Assembly (NCBI RefSeq): GCF_963664965.1
Contig: NZ_OY761823.1
Coordinates: forward strand, 2,436,001-2,500,000
Length of the DNA stretch: 64,000 bases
From: an uncultured Pseudodesulfovibrio sp.
GTDB taxonomy: Bacteria; Desulfobacterota; Desulfovibrionia; Desulfovibrionales; Desulfovibrionaceae
Direction: 5' to 3'
The notes under the pieces were generated by a model that was not told where the DNA came from, made no database searches, and was given only the letters and a program-made list of their open reading frames with translations. This document shows, one piece after another, positions 34,423 to 43,292 of this stretch. The position numbers and the translations under genes were made by a program. The stretch's first letter is position 1. Each line of letters starts with the position of its first letter.

Positions 34423-35343
34423 ATGAAGAATTCCATCTCCGACAAAAACGATCTTCCCACTCATCGTTGGGTGGATAGGTATCTTGAGCATATCCTTATA
34501 GAAAAAGGTCTTTCTGAGAACAGTCTTTCCGGCTATTCGCAGGATTTGGCTTCGTTATTGGCCTTTCTGAGCGCCAAATCATTCCGTCTCGAGGAGTTGA
34601 CTGATCAAACCCTGTTTCTCTACCTTACGTATTTGAGAGCCAAGGGGTTGAAAAGTCGTTCGCTGGCAAGGCATCTTTCCTCTTTGCGTGGTTTTTTTTC
34701 ATACGCTGTTGCTGAAAAATGGTATAAGGAAGATCCAGGACATTTACTTGAAAATCCAAAACTTCCCAAGAAGTTACCGGAATTTTTGACTCGTGCCGAG
34801 ATTGCGCGGATTCTGGATTTGCCTGATGGAAGCACGAAGCTTGGCATGAGAGATAAAGCAATGCTTGAACTTTTGTATGCCGCAGGTTTACGTGTTTCCG
34901 AGTTGATTCAGATGAAAGTTCTGGATTACGATGCACAAGTCGGATTGCTTCGGGTTTTCGGTAAAGGTTCAAAGGAGCGGCTTGTACCGATACATTATAC
35001 GGCGCAGGACGTGCTGAACCGTTACTTGAAACAAACCCGTCCGTCTTTCAAACCTGCGGAAGATTACATGTTTCTCAATAGGTCCGGCAAAGGGCTAACT
35101 CGTCAGGGAGTGTGGAAACTGATCAAGAAATTTGCGGCAAAGGCAGAGATTAAACGAAGCATTTCACCGCACACTTTTCGACATTCCTTTGCAACGCATC
35201 TGCTTGAAGGCGGTGCGGATTTACGAACCGTTCAACTGCTTTTGGGACATGCGGATATTTCGGCTACGGAAATTTATACGCATATTCAATCGGGAAGATT
35301 GAAAAACATACATCAGGAATATCATCCTCGATCTGGAATTTAG
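34423..35343 (+). CDS. xerD: Site-specific tyrosine recombinase XerD
   Basis: This 306-residue recombinase resolves chromosome dimers at dif with its XerC partner under FtsK control. An N-terminal SAM-like core-binding domain (about 15-100) is followed by the catalytic domain, with Arg in AAGLRVSEL, Lys in GKGSKERLVP, His and Arg in SPHTFRHSFATHLLEGGAD, His in LLGHADIS, and the nucleophile Tyr in TEIYTHI. Length and the HxLR pattern favour XerD over XerC or a phage integrase. It stands in a housekeeping context, ahead of the nucleotidyltransferase gene. Confidence 0.92.
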   Translation: MKNSISDKNDLPTHRWVDRYLEHILIEKGLSENSLSGYSQDLASLLAFLSAKSFRLEELTDQTLFLYLTYLRAKGLKSRSLARHLSSLRGFFSYAVAEKWYKEDPGHLLENPKLPKKLPEFLTRAEIARILDLPDGSTKLGMRDKAMLELLYAAGLRVSELIQMKVLDYDAQVGLLRVFGKGSKERLVPIHYTAQDVLNRYLKQTRPSFKPAEDYMFLNRSGKGLTRQGVWKLIKKFAAKAEIKRSISPHTFRHSFATHLLEGGADLRTVQLLLGHADISATEIYTHIQSGRLKNIHQEYHPRSGI

Positions 35344-35352
35344 CTGAAATAT

Positions 35353-38031
35353 ATGACAAAAAATTCAAAAATCAAAGCTCATACAGTTATTACCGCTCAT
35401 GCCAACGCGGATTTTGACGCTTTGGCAAGCATGGTAGCTGCAAGCAAGTTGTACCCGGACGCAGTGCTTGTGTTTCCCGGAAGTCAGGAGAAGAATCTCC
35501 GCAATTTCTTTATTGAAAGCACCACATATCTTTTCAATTTCAAGGCATTCAAGGATATCGATCCGAAATCCGTTGAGCTTCTTGTCGTGGTTGATACCCG
35601 TCAACGCTCCCGGATACCTCACGTTCGTCCGGTTTTGGACAATCCGGACTTGCGTATACATCTTTACGACCATCATCCTGATACGGATGATGATCTTGTC
35701 TCTGAAAAGAGTATTGTCAAGGATTGGGGTTCTACTGCCACCATTCTCATATCCGAGATACGTGCCCAAAATCTCTCCCTGTCTTCTGAAGAAGCCACCC
35801 TTCTCGGTCTCGGGATATATGAGGATACCGGCTCATTCGGCTTCAACACGACGACTCCTCATGATTTTGAGGCTGCAGGTTGGCTCAAAAGCCAGGGGAT
35901 GGATCTTGAAGTCATCTCCGACCTGCTGTCCCGTGAATTATCCGCAGAGCAGATCACCAATCTTGGAGAGCTCCTCCAAAATGCTAGTAATTATGACATT
36001 CATGGCATTGACGTCGTCATTACCGAAATATCAACTGACAAGTTCGTTCCGGATTTCGCCCTTCTGGTTCATAAGCTCATGGATATGGAGTCGATCAAGG
36101 TCGCCTTTGCTCTTGGCCGTATGGGGGACAGGATTCATCTTGTCGCGCGATCTAAAAACCCTGATGTGAATGTCGGACAGATATGCTCATCGCTGGGTGG
36201 CGGCGGCCATGCCGTGGCGGCCTCCGCTACGGTCAAGGACAAAACGCTGTCAGAGGTTCGTGACGATCTGTTTGCCCTTCTCTACTCCCAGATCAATCCG
36301 GAGATTGTCGTAAAGAATCTTATGTCCAGCCCACCTGTCATTATTGAGGATGACAGAAGTATGAACGAGGCCGTGGAGCTCATGACCCGTTATGGACTCA
36401 AGGATGTGCCGGTTGTCTCTGCGGGGACCATGCTGTGCGTCGGTATCATGGGGCATAAAACCGCTGACAAAGCCGTTTCTCACGGGCTTGGAGAAATGGG
36501 CCTCAGTGAATACATGAGTCAGAAGTTTGATACGGTCGAAGCCAAAACGGATTTGTATCGTGTCATGGAGATTATTCTCGGCAACAGGCAGCGCATGCTG
36601 CCGGTTGTTGATGGTGAAAAACTGGTCGGTGTCATTACCCGAACGGATTTGATGAATATGCTCATCGATGAGCCTGCCAGAATTCCCGACTCCCTGCTTC
36701 CGGATCGTCGTCGTGAACGAAATATCGGTTCCATGGTCAACAACAGACTGCCTCAGGCCATGTTGGATTTGCTCAAGGCCGCCGGTGATTTGGGAAATGA
36801 ACTGGGCTGGGAAGTCTACGCTGTCGGCGGATTTGTTCGTGATATTCTGCTTGGACGGCCAAATCTTGATTTGGATCTGGTGGTTGAGGGAGACGGTATT
36901 TCCTTTGCCCGTAAGCTGGCATCCCGACTCGGTGGCCGTGTCAAGGCTCATACGAAATTCAAGACCGCTGTTGTTGTTTTGGATGACGGCCAAAGGGTCG
37001 ATGTAGCCACGGCTCGACTGGAATATTATGAATACCCTGCCGCCCTTCCGACCGTTGAGCTTTCTTCCATCAAAATGGATTTGTATCGGCGCGATTTTAC
37101 GGTAAATGCACTCGCCCTCCGCATCAATCCTGGTCGGTTCGGACAGTTGGTTGATTTCTTTGGTGCGGAGCGCGATATCCGCAATAGAACTATCCGCGTG
37201 CTTCATTCTCTCAGTTTTGTTGAAGATCCAACAAGAATTCTTCGGGCCATCCGATTTGAGCGTCGATTTGATTTTCAGATCGGCGGTCAAACCATGCGTC
37301 TCATTAAAAATGCCCTCAATCTGGAATTGTTCAGCAAGTTGTCCGGCACTCGAATAATGCATGAACTCCAGTGGATCATGGATGAAGAGGACCCGATCTC
37401 CTGTCTTAACCGGATGGAAGAGCTCGGCATCATGGAGGCTATTCATCCCCTATTGAAGCTCAAGCATGATCGTGTGCAGGTACTGATGGAGCTTTCGAAG
37501 GTTCATAATTGGTATAAGTTGTTGTACCTTGAACCTGAAATCGAACCTTGGAAGCTGTATATTCTTGGCCTGACCATGGGGATCAAGCGTGATCAAATAA
37601 CTCAGGTTACAAAACGCCTGCATTTTACGAAAAAGGAAGAAAGGGATTTCTTGCAGCTTCGCAATCAAATTGGTGACGCGCTTATGAAATTGATGGGGTG
37701 GAAGGAAGGAAAATCCAAGTTAAGTCGATTATATGCCATACTTCACCCGATCCCTGTGGAGGGGATTCTTTTTTTGATGGCACGTAGCAAGAAGGAACAC
37801 ATCAGAAGAAACATTTCTCAATATCTTGCGAGATTGCGTTACATTAGCATTGATGTTTCCGGTAATGATTTGAAGGAGATGGGGCTTGAGCCAGGGCCTG
37901 TGTATTCGCTTATTCTTGATAAGTTGATGACTGCCAAAATTGACGGAACAGCAGAGACTCGCGCCCTACAGTTGAAATTGGCAAAACATTTGAGCAGGAC
38001 TCTGGCGAGTGACAGTGATAGTGAGTCGTGA
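35353..38031 (+). CDS. DHH-CBS-tRNA nucleotidyltransferase/poly(A) polymerase fusion
   Basis: This 892-residue protein has three parts. Residues about 1-305 form a DHH phosphoesterase with HANADFDALAS, DTRQRSR and DHHPDTD (DHH at 106-108), and a DHHA1 end, LGGGGHAVAASA. Residues about 315-450 form a CBS-domain pair. Residues about 465-890 form a class II nucleotidyltransferase, with GGFVRDILLGRPNLDLDLV as the metal-binding site and the RRDFTVNALAL and EDPTRILRAIRFERR motifs of CCA/A-adding enzymes. In related bacteria such fusions act as A-adding enzymes that work with a separate CC-adding enzyme; whether that holds here is not known. It follows xerD by 9 bases. Confidence 0.93.
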   Translation: MTKNSKIKAHTVITAHANADFDALASMVAASKLYPDAVLVFPGSQEKNLRNFFIESTTYLFNFKAFKDIDPKSVELLVVVDTRQRSRIPHVRPVLDNPDLRIHLYDHHPDTDDDLVSEKSIVKDWGSTATILISEIRAQNLSLSSEEATLLGLGIYEDTGSFGFNTTTPHDFEAAGWLKSQGMDLEVISDLLSRELSAEQITNLGELLQNASNYDIHGIDVVITEISTDKFVPDFALLVHKLMDMESIKVAFALGRMGDRIHLVARSKNPDVNVGQICSSLGGGGHAVAASATVKDKTLSEVRDDLFALLYSQINPEIVVKNLMSSPPVIIEDDRSMNEAVELMTRYGLKDVPVVSAGTMLCVGIMGHKTADKAVSHGLGEMGLSEYMSQKFDTVEAKTDLYRVMEIILGNRQRMLPVVDGEKLVGVITRTDLMNMLIDEPARIPDSLLPDRRRERNIGSMVNNRLPQAMLDLLKAAGDLGNELGWEVYAVGGFVRDILLGRPNLDLDLVVEGDGISFARKLASRLGGRVKAHTKFKTAVVVLDDGQRVDVATARLEYYEYPAALPTVELSSIKMDLYRRDFTVNALALRINPGRFGQLVDFFGAERDIRNRTIRVLHSLSFVEDPTRILRAIRFERRFDFQIGGQTMRLIKNALNLELFSKLSGTRIMHELQWIMDEEDPISCLNRMEELGIMEAIHPLLKLKHDRVQVLMELSKVHNWYKLLYLEPEIEPWKLYILGLTMGIKRDQITQVTKRLHFTKKEERDFLQLRNQIGDALMKLMGWKEGKSKLSRLYAILHPIPVEGILFLMARSKKEHIRRNISQYLARLRYISIDVSGNDLKEMGLEPGPVYSLILDKLMTAKIDGTAETRALQLKLAKHLSRTLASDSDSES

Positions 38032-38149
38032 TGAAAAGCGGTTTCCTGCTTGCCCTGCGAGGACAAGCCGTGTAGGAAAAATTAGCCGTTGATGCCTGAA
38101 TATTCAGTATCAATTCATATATTACTAAAAATATTATTTGAGAATTCAT

Positions 38150-38638
38150 ATGGATGTTTTGTGGGCGCCTTGGCGTCTTGATTATATACTTGGTCCGAAG
38201 CCCGATGAATGCGTGTTCTGTATCCCTGATGACACCTCAGAAGATGAAGAACGCTGCATACTTGCCCGTGGAGAACATTGCTTTGTCATCATGAATAAAT
38301 TCCCGTATAATAACGGGCATCTCATGGTGACGCCATACAGGCATGTCAGCAACCTCACGGATCTTTCCCTCGAAGAATCCAACGATTGCATGTTGTGGCT
38401 CAGGCGTTGTACTGAAATTTTGGAAAAGGCGTTCAGTCCTCAAGGTATCAATATGGGGCTGAATCTTGGCGAAGCCGCAGGAGCTGGCATTGCCCAGCAT
38501 CTGCACTTCCAGATAGTTCCCCGTTGGAACGGGGATGCTTCATTTATGGCTGTTTTTGGGGAAACTACGGTCATTCCCCAGCATTTGTTTTCAACTTACA
38601 GCAAGCTGCGGCCGCTGTTTGATGCAATAACATCTTAA
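38150..38638 (+). CDS. HIT-family nucleotide-binding protein
   Basis: This 162-residue protein has the histidine-triad signature QHLHFQIVPRW near its middle, plus WAPWRLDYI at the start, CVFCIPDD (a likely zinc-binding Cys pair) and NKFPYNNGHLMV. This resembles the HIT group related to Ap4A phosphorylase. It would hydrolyse or transfer a nucleotide from a dinucleoside or adenylated substrate. The ATG at 38150 is preferred over an in-frame TTG four codons earlier. Its natural substrate is not known. Confidence 0.9.
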   Translation: MDVLWAPWRLDYILGPKPDECVFCIPDDTSEDEERCILARGEHCFVIMNKFPYNNGHLMVTPYRHVSNLTDLSLEESNDCMLWLRRCTEILEKAFSPQGINMGLNLGEAAGAGIAQHLHFQIVPRWNGDASFMAVFGETTVIPQHLFSTYSKLRPLFDAITS

Positions 38639-38648
38639 GGAGTAGTCC

Positions 38649-39008
38649 ATGCGTTTTATTAAAGTTTTGTTTCTTTTGGCCCTTTTCGTCTTCTCCATCC
38701 TGTTCTTCAGTCAGAATAACGATGTTCTGCTACAGAGCCTGACGTTGAAGTTGGAAATACCTTACGCCATGACGCTCCACTCCATCCCTCTGCCTTTTGG
38801 TGTTCTTATTCTTGCTGCTTTTGTTGCCGGTTCCATCCTGACCATGTTCTACTTTGCCGTAGACAAGGTTCGTGCCGGTTCCAAGTTGAAGGAATGTAAG
38901 ACCCGTATGGCCAGCCTCGAGCAGGAACTGAATTCTCTGCGTAACATGCCTATCAGCGAAGAACAGCCTTATGCTTCTGCTGAAGAGAAGAAGGAAGAAG
39001 AAAACTAA
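38649..39008 (+). CDS. lapA: LapA-domain membrane protein
   Basis: This 119-residue protein has two membrane helices (about residues 4-21 and 44-68) followed by a charged coiled-coil (KLKECKTRMASLEQELNSLR) and a Glu/Lys-rich tail. That is the layout of LapA (YciS), which works with LapB to tune LpxC levels and lipopolysaccharide synthesis in enterobacteria. A TPR protein of LapB type follows 11 bases later, which supports the call. The ribosome site AAGGAG precedes the ATG. Confidence 0.85.
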   Translation: MRFIKVLFLLALFVFSILFFSQNNDVLLQSLTLKLEIPYAMTLHSIPLPFGVLILAAFVAGSILTMFYFAVDKVRAGSKLKECKTRMASLEQELNSLRNMPISEEQPYASAEEKKEEEN

Positions 39009-39019
39009 ACGGAATTCAT

Positions 39020-40171
39020 ATGATCTGGAAGCTGTTCAATCGCAAGAAAGGGTTTAAACACGACCATAATCTCAGGGCTACTCAGAATCCTGTGGGCGGT
39101 GAAGCGCCGCCTATTCAGGATACCCGTGCGGCAATTGAAGAATTAAGTCAGGTTGTTAAAAACGACCCTGAAGCGGTTGAGATTTATCTTGCTTTGGGAA
39201 GCCTGTATCGTTCGCAGGGCGAGATTGAGCGAGCCATCCAGATCAGAAACAGTCTTATAGTCAGGCCGGGTCTTGAACGTGAGTTCAAGGCCCGTGCCTA
39301 TTTTGAACTGGGACGGGATTTTCGGCGGGCCGGATTTCTTGACCGTGCGGAAAGTGCTTTTCTGGAGGCCCGCTCCTATGGGCATGATTCCACAGCCATT
39401 CATTATGAAATGGCCCGTCTTTGTGCAGAGCGCGGTTTTTTTGAAAAAGCTGCCGAGTCTTACGGACAACTCGACCTGCCCTTGTTGCAAGCTCATTATC
39501 TTGTGCGCTTGGCCATGGACTGCTTTGAAGAAGGATCGGACTCTCAGGGGCATCGAGCTCTTCGGCATGCCATTCGTGCATATCCCGGTGCGGTTGAAGC
39601 ATGGCTTGAACAATTGATTCAGGCATACAAGAACGGTAATGCGAAAAAACTCGCCGACATCTTGAAAGATGCGCTGAAAAAAGTGGAACCGGGATTGCGG
39701 TTTGTCCTTCTCGAAGGTGTGTTGCAGCTTCTTGCCAAGGCTGATCGGGAAAAGACGAATGCGGAGAACGATGCTACCCAGTGGGCAAAGGCTTGTTCGG
39801 ACAAGGATGTCGTTTCAACGATCATGCCGGTTATCGAGTCGCAAGACCCGGATGTTCTCCTCCTTTATTACGGTGCCTCATTTCTTTTGCGGATTGACGA
39901 TCAGGAGAATGCCAAGGCGTGGCTTGAAAAAGCACTCGTCCTTCAGCCTGATTTCTGGTTGGCCCGTCTTGAGTTATTCGAGCTTTCAAAAGACGATCAG
40001 ACTTTGACTCCTTTTTTCAAGGAGCAACTTTCCTTTTTCATGGGACGTGCCCGTAAGGTGCGTCGGTTCTTTTGCCGTAGATGTGGATTGAAGCGCGATC
40101 AGATTTTTTTCAACTGTCCGCGTTGCCATAGTTGGCATTCCATTGCCTTTCGTACTGATTTTTCTCAATAA
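39020..40171 (+). CDS. lapB: LapB/YciM-like TPR protein with rubredoxin-type C-terminus
   Basis: This 383-residue protein contains TPR helix pairs (about residues 35-340; for example EIYLALGSLYRSQGEIERAI and RAYFELGRDFRRAGFLDRAE) and a C-terminal metal-binding rubredoxin-like knuckle with CRRCG and CPRC. That pair of features identifies LapB (YciM), which regulates LpxC proteolysis and LPS assembly. Unlike Escherichia coli LapB, a clear N-terminal membrane helix is not seen (MIWKLFNRKKGFKHDHN is polar), so it may depend on LapA for membrane attachment. The ATG is 11 bases after lapA. Confidence 0.86.
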   Translation: MIWKLFNRKKGFKHDHNLRATQNPVGGEAPPIQDTRAAIEELSQVVKNDPEAVEIYLALGSLYRSQGEIERAIQIRNSLIVRPGLEREFKARAYFELGRDFRRAGFLDRAESAFLEARSYGHDSTAIHYEMARLCAERGFFEKAAESYGQLDLPLLQAHYLVRLAMDCFEEGSDSQGHRALRHAIRAYPGAVEAWLEQLIQAYKNGNAKKLADILKDALKKVEPGLRFVLLEGVLQLLAKADREKTNAENDATQWAKACSDKDVVSTIMPVIESQDPDVLLLYYGASFLLRIDDQENAKAWLEKALVLQPDFWLARLELFELSKDDQTLTPFFKEQLSFFMGRARKVRRFFCRRCGLKRDQIFFNCPRCHSWHSIAFRTDFSQ

Positions 40172-40192
40172 AACATCAAGTTATACTATCCA

Positions 40193-42823
40193 GTGTCAAA
40201 ACCGAAACTGACGCCCATGCTTGAACAGTACCTCCGTTTCAAGGAGGAAAATCCAGGCTGCCTGCTTTTTTTCCGCATGGGTGATTTTTACGAATTATTT
40301 TTTGAAGATGCGGAAACCGTTGCCAGGGCTGTTCAGATAGCCCTGACAAGCCGTAATCCCAAGGACGCCAATCCTATTCCCATGTGCGGCGTTCCCCATC
40401 ACTCAGTTGAGCCCTATCTCAGCCAGCTTCTTGAAAAAGGATACAAGATCGCGATTTGTGATCAGATTGAAAATCCAAAGGAAGCCAAGGGGTTGGTCAA
40501 GCGCGACGTCACGCGGGTGCTGACGCCGGGGACTGTTGTTGAGGATTCCAATCTCAAGTCCAAGGAAAACAATTTTCTTGGGGCAATGTATTGGGATTCC
40601 AACAAGGCAGCCGGAGGAATTGCCTGGGTTGATTTCTCGACCGGTCAGTGGACGGGACTTCACAGTCGGCGTGAGCCGGAATTGTGGCAGTGGCTTGTAA
40701 AAATAAATCCTCGGGAAATCTTGCTTCCACAGGGAAAAAAGGTGCCGCCGCAATATGGAGAACTGTCTGGACAGGTAACATTCGTCCAGCCGGGGGCCTA
40801 TTTTGACGTGTCGTCATCTGAAAACAAGATTGTCGAGTTACAGGGAACTGCCGATTTAGCGAGCCTTGATTTGGCAGACAAGCCGGAGCTGGTGCGATCA
40901 TGCGGTGCCCTGCTGACATATCTGGAACATACGCAAAAAGGTGATCTCGGCCACTTGGGCGAGTTCAAACCACTCAATCTTGGAAAGCATTTGCTTCTGG
41001 ATGAAGTTACTGAACGAAATCTTGAAATTTTCCGGCGACTTGACGGGAAAACCGGTAAAGGAACCTTGTGGAAGGTTCTTGACCGAACCATGACCCCGAT
41101 GGGGGGCCGTCTGCTGGAAGCGCGTCTGCGTCAGCCTTGGCGGGATATCACTCCTATAGAAAAAAATCTGCAATGCGTTTCCTTTCTTTTTGAAAGAGAT
41201 CAGTTGCGGGCCGGATTGCGACAGGCGCTTGATTCTGTTTACGATCTTGAGCGGCTCTCCACTCGTGTCGTTCTGGGGCGTGCTGTTCCCAAGGATTTTG
41301 TCGCACTGCGTCAAAGCCTCCCCATGCTTCCGAAATTACAGACTTTGTTGAAAAATGAAGACGTTGAATCCGCTCCTGCATTGCGGAAACTGCTCAGAAA
41401 GTGGGATAACATGGAAGACCTGTCTACCCTGCTTTCAACAGCTCTCGTGGATTCTCCGCCCCCGGTCATCACTGATGGCGGGCTTTTTCAAAAAGGGTAT
41501 GACAGCCAACTGGATGAGTTCATTGAACTCAATGAGCATGGTGAAGACAAGCTGAAAGCGCTTCACGAAAAAGAGTCTGCTGAAAGCGGTATTCCCAAGC
41601 TCAAGCTCGGATACAACAAGGTTTTCGGCTATTATTTTGAGATTTCAAAGGTTTATCAGGGGCAGGTTCCTGAACATTTTATCAGGCGACAGACCTTGGT
41701 TAATAGCGAGCGCTATATCACTCCGGGACTCAAGGAGCTTGAAGACAAGATTATTTCGGCCTCCGAAGAGCGCAAGGCACTTGAATACAAACTTTTTCAG
41801 GCGTTGCGTGAACGTCTTGCGGCGGCGCGAAATCGTTTTCTGTTTATGGCTGATGTCGTTGCCGCCCTTGATTACTGGCAGGGGTTGGCAGAGTCGGCCA
41901 GAATTAATGAATGGTGTCGTCCCGAATTGCATGACGGTATGGAGATCGAAATTGAAGCGGGCCGTCATCCGGTTGTTGAAGATGCCATGGGAGCTTCCAA
42001 TTATATTCCCGGCAACCTCTCCATGGACAAGGATCGGCGTATTCTTTTGATTACCGGGCCGAATATGGCTGGTAAATCAACCGTTCTGCGTCAGGTCGCG
42101 ATTTTTGCAATCATGGCGCAAATCGGCTCTTTCGTTCCTGCGCGTACTGCCCGACTCGGTGTTGCCGACCGTGTTTTTTCACGGGTTGGTGCTTCGGATA
42201 ATCTTGCTCAAGGTCACTCCACTTTCATGGTCGAGATGACTGAGACTGCACGAATTTTGCGACAGGCCACCAAGCGAAGCCTTGTCATTCTTGATGAAAT
42301 CGGACGCGGCACCAGCACGTATGACGGCCTTTCCCTCGCGTGGGCGGTGGTCGAAGAGCTTTCTACGCGTGCTCGTGGTGGCATCAGGACGCTTTTTGCT
42401 ACGCATTATCATGAACTGACCGCGCTTGAAGGCAAGATTGAAGGATTGCGAAATCTCAATATTGCGGTCAAGGAGTGGAAAGGCGATATCGTGTTTTTAC
42501 GGCGGCTTGTCCCCGGCCCTGCGGATCGCAGTTACGGTATTGAAGTCGCCAAACTCGCCGGAGTCCCCAGAGGGGTTGTTGAACGTGCGAGGGAAATCCT
42601 TGCGAATCTCGAAGAAAAATCGCAGGATAACCGCTCGAAGGGAGCTGTAGAACGAGCTTCACAGACGCTTCTGCCGGGATTCGGTGCGCCGCCCATTGAG
42701 ATTAGCCAGGAATTGACGGAACATCCGATCATTACACAGATGGTTGAACTTGATATTGACGGCATGACACCGATTCAGGCCTTAATGCTCCTCAATCAAT
42801 GGAAAGATATGTTGAAGGGATAA
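40193..42823 (+). CDS. mutS: DNA mismatch repair protein MutS
   Basis: This 876-residue ATPase recognises base mismatches. The N-terminal mismatch-binding motif FFRMGDFYELFFEDA includes the Phe-x-Glu wedge. The C-terminal ATPase has Walker A GPNMAGKST, Walker B ILDEIGRGTSTYDGLS and FATHYHEL. The last 25 residues (HPIITQMVELDIDGMTPIQA) match the MutS tail. The start is GTG, with a weak ribosome site; an ATG at 40214 is an alternative. It is full length. The lipoprotein gene follows one base after the stop. Confidence 0.97.
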   Translation: MSKPKLTPMLEQYLRFKEENPGCLLFFRMGDFYELFFEDAETVARAVQIALTSRNPKDANPIPMCGVPHHSVEPYLSQLLEKGYKIAICDQIENPKEAKGLVKRDVTRVLTPGTVVEDSNLKSKENNFLGAMYWDSNKAAGGIAWVDFSTGQWTGLHSRREPELWQWLVKINPREILLPQGKKVPPQYGELSGQVTFVQPGAYFDVSSSENKIVELQGTADLASLDLADKPELVRSCGALLTYLEHTQKGDLGHLGEFKPLNLGKHLLLDEVTERNLEIFRRLDGKTGKGTLWKVLDRTMTPMGGRLLEARLRQPWRDITPIEKNLQCVSFLFERDQLRAGLRQALDSVYDLERLSTRVVLGRAVPKDFVALRQSLPMLPKLQTLLKNEDVESAPALRKLLRKWDNMEDLSTLLSTALVDSPPPVITDGGLFQKGYDSQLDEFIELNEHGEDKLKALHEKESAESGIPKLKLGYNKVFGYYFEISKVYQGQVPEHFIRRQTLVNSERYITPGLKELEDKIISASEERKALEYKLFQALRERLAAARNRFLFMADVVAALDYWQGLAESARINEWCRPELHDGMEIEIEAGRHPVVEDAMGASNYIPGNLSMDKDRRILLITGPNMAGKSTVLRQVAIFAIMAQIGSFVPARTARLGVADRVFSRVGASDNLAQGHSTFMVEMTETARILRQATKRSLVILDEIGRGTSTYDGLSLAWAVVEELSTRARGGIRTLFATHYHELTALEGKIEGLRNLNIAVKEWKGDIVFLRRLVPGPADRSYGIEVAKLAGVPRGVVERAREILANLEEKSQDNRSKGAVERASQTLLPGFGAPPIEISQELTEHPIITQMVELDIDGMTPIQALMLLNQWKDMLKG

Positions 42824-42824
42824 A

Positions 42825-43271
42825 ATGATTCGCCCCTTGTTTTTCAGATACCTGCTTGTTGTTGTTCTTATTGCCCTTTCCGGTTGTGCATTGGGTAAGA
42901 AAGAATGGCCTGCCGCACAAAAAAGTGAAGACACATTCAGTCTTGAATTGACTCTTGCAGATCGGCAGGCACGCTGTCTTATGGTGAATGTAGTAGTCAG
43001 CGGAGCTATCGAGCGTCTCTACAGTGCAAGCATACAGTACGAAGTTGTGGGCGACGGTGAAGGCGAAGGATGTATAGGCTGCCCTTTCATTCCGCGTGAT
43101 GCCGTTCATTTTACCCGTCATGAGAAAGGATTTTATCTTCAGGGGAACAAGCTGAAGTTGAGTTTTTGCGGTTTTGACCCGGATAAGGAATACCGTTTCC
43201 GGATCGCTGGTAAGAGCGAATTGTCAACCGCTCCGTTGGTTTATACCGACGTTTTTATCGCCACGCCATAA
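42825..43271 (+). CDS. Putative lipoprotein between mutS and lysA
   Basis: This 148-residue protein begins with a signal sequence that ends in the lipobox LSGC (FFRYLLVVVLIALSGCAL), so it is probably a lipoprotein. The mature part is beta-rich by eye, with a Cys pair in EGCIGCPF and another Cys in SFCGFD. I do not recognise a family. It starts one base after the mutS stop and lies 21 bases before lysA, so it is probably co-transcribed. Confidence 0.75.
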   Translation: MIRPLFFRYLLVVVLIALSGCALGKKEWPAAQKSEDTFSLELTLADRQARCLMVNVVVSGAIERLYSASIQYEVVGDGEGEGCIGCPFIPRDAVHFTRHEKGFYLQGNKLKLSFCGFDPDKEYRFRIAGKSELSTAPLVYTDVFIATP

Positions 43272-43292
43272 TGCACTGAAGGAGAGAGACAG

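Noticed and set aside
34423-35343. Tyrosine recombinase as a sign of a mobile element
   Set aside because: The sequence and housekeeping context fit chromosomal XerD; no att sites, tRNA duplication or cargo genes are nearby.
36250-37446. 398-residue reverse frame inside the DHH-CBS-nucleotidyltransferase gene
   Set aside because: The forward protein has complete catalytic motifs throughout this stretch; the reverse frame is a shadow.
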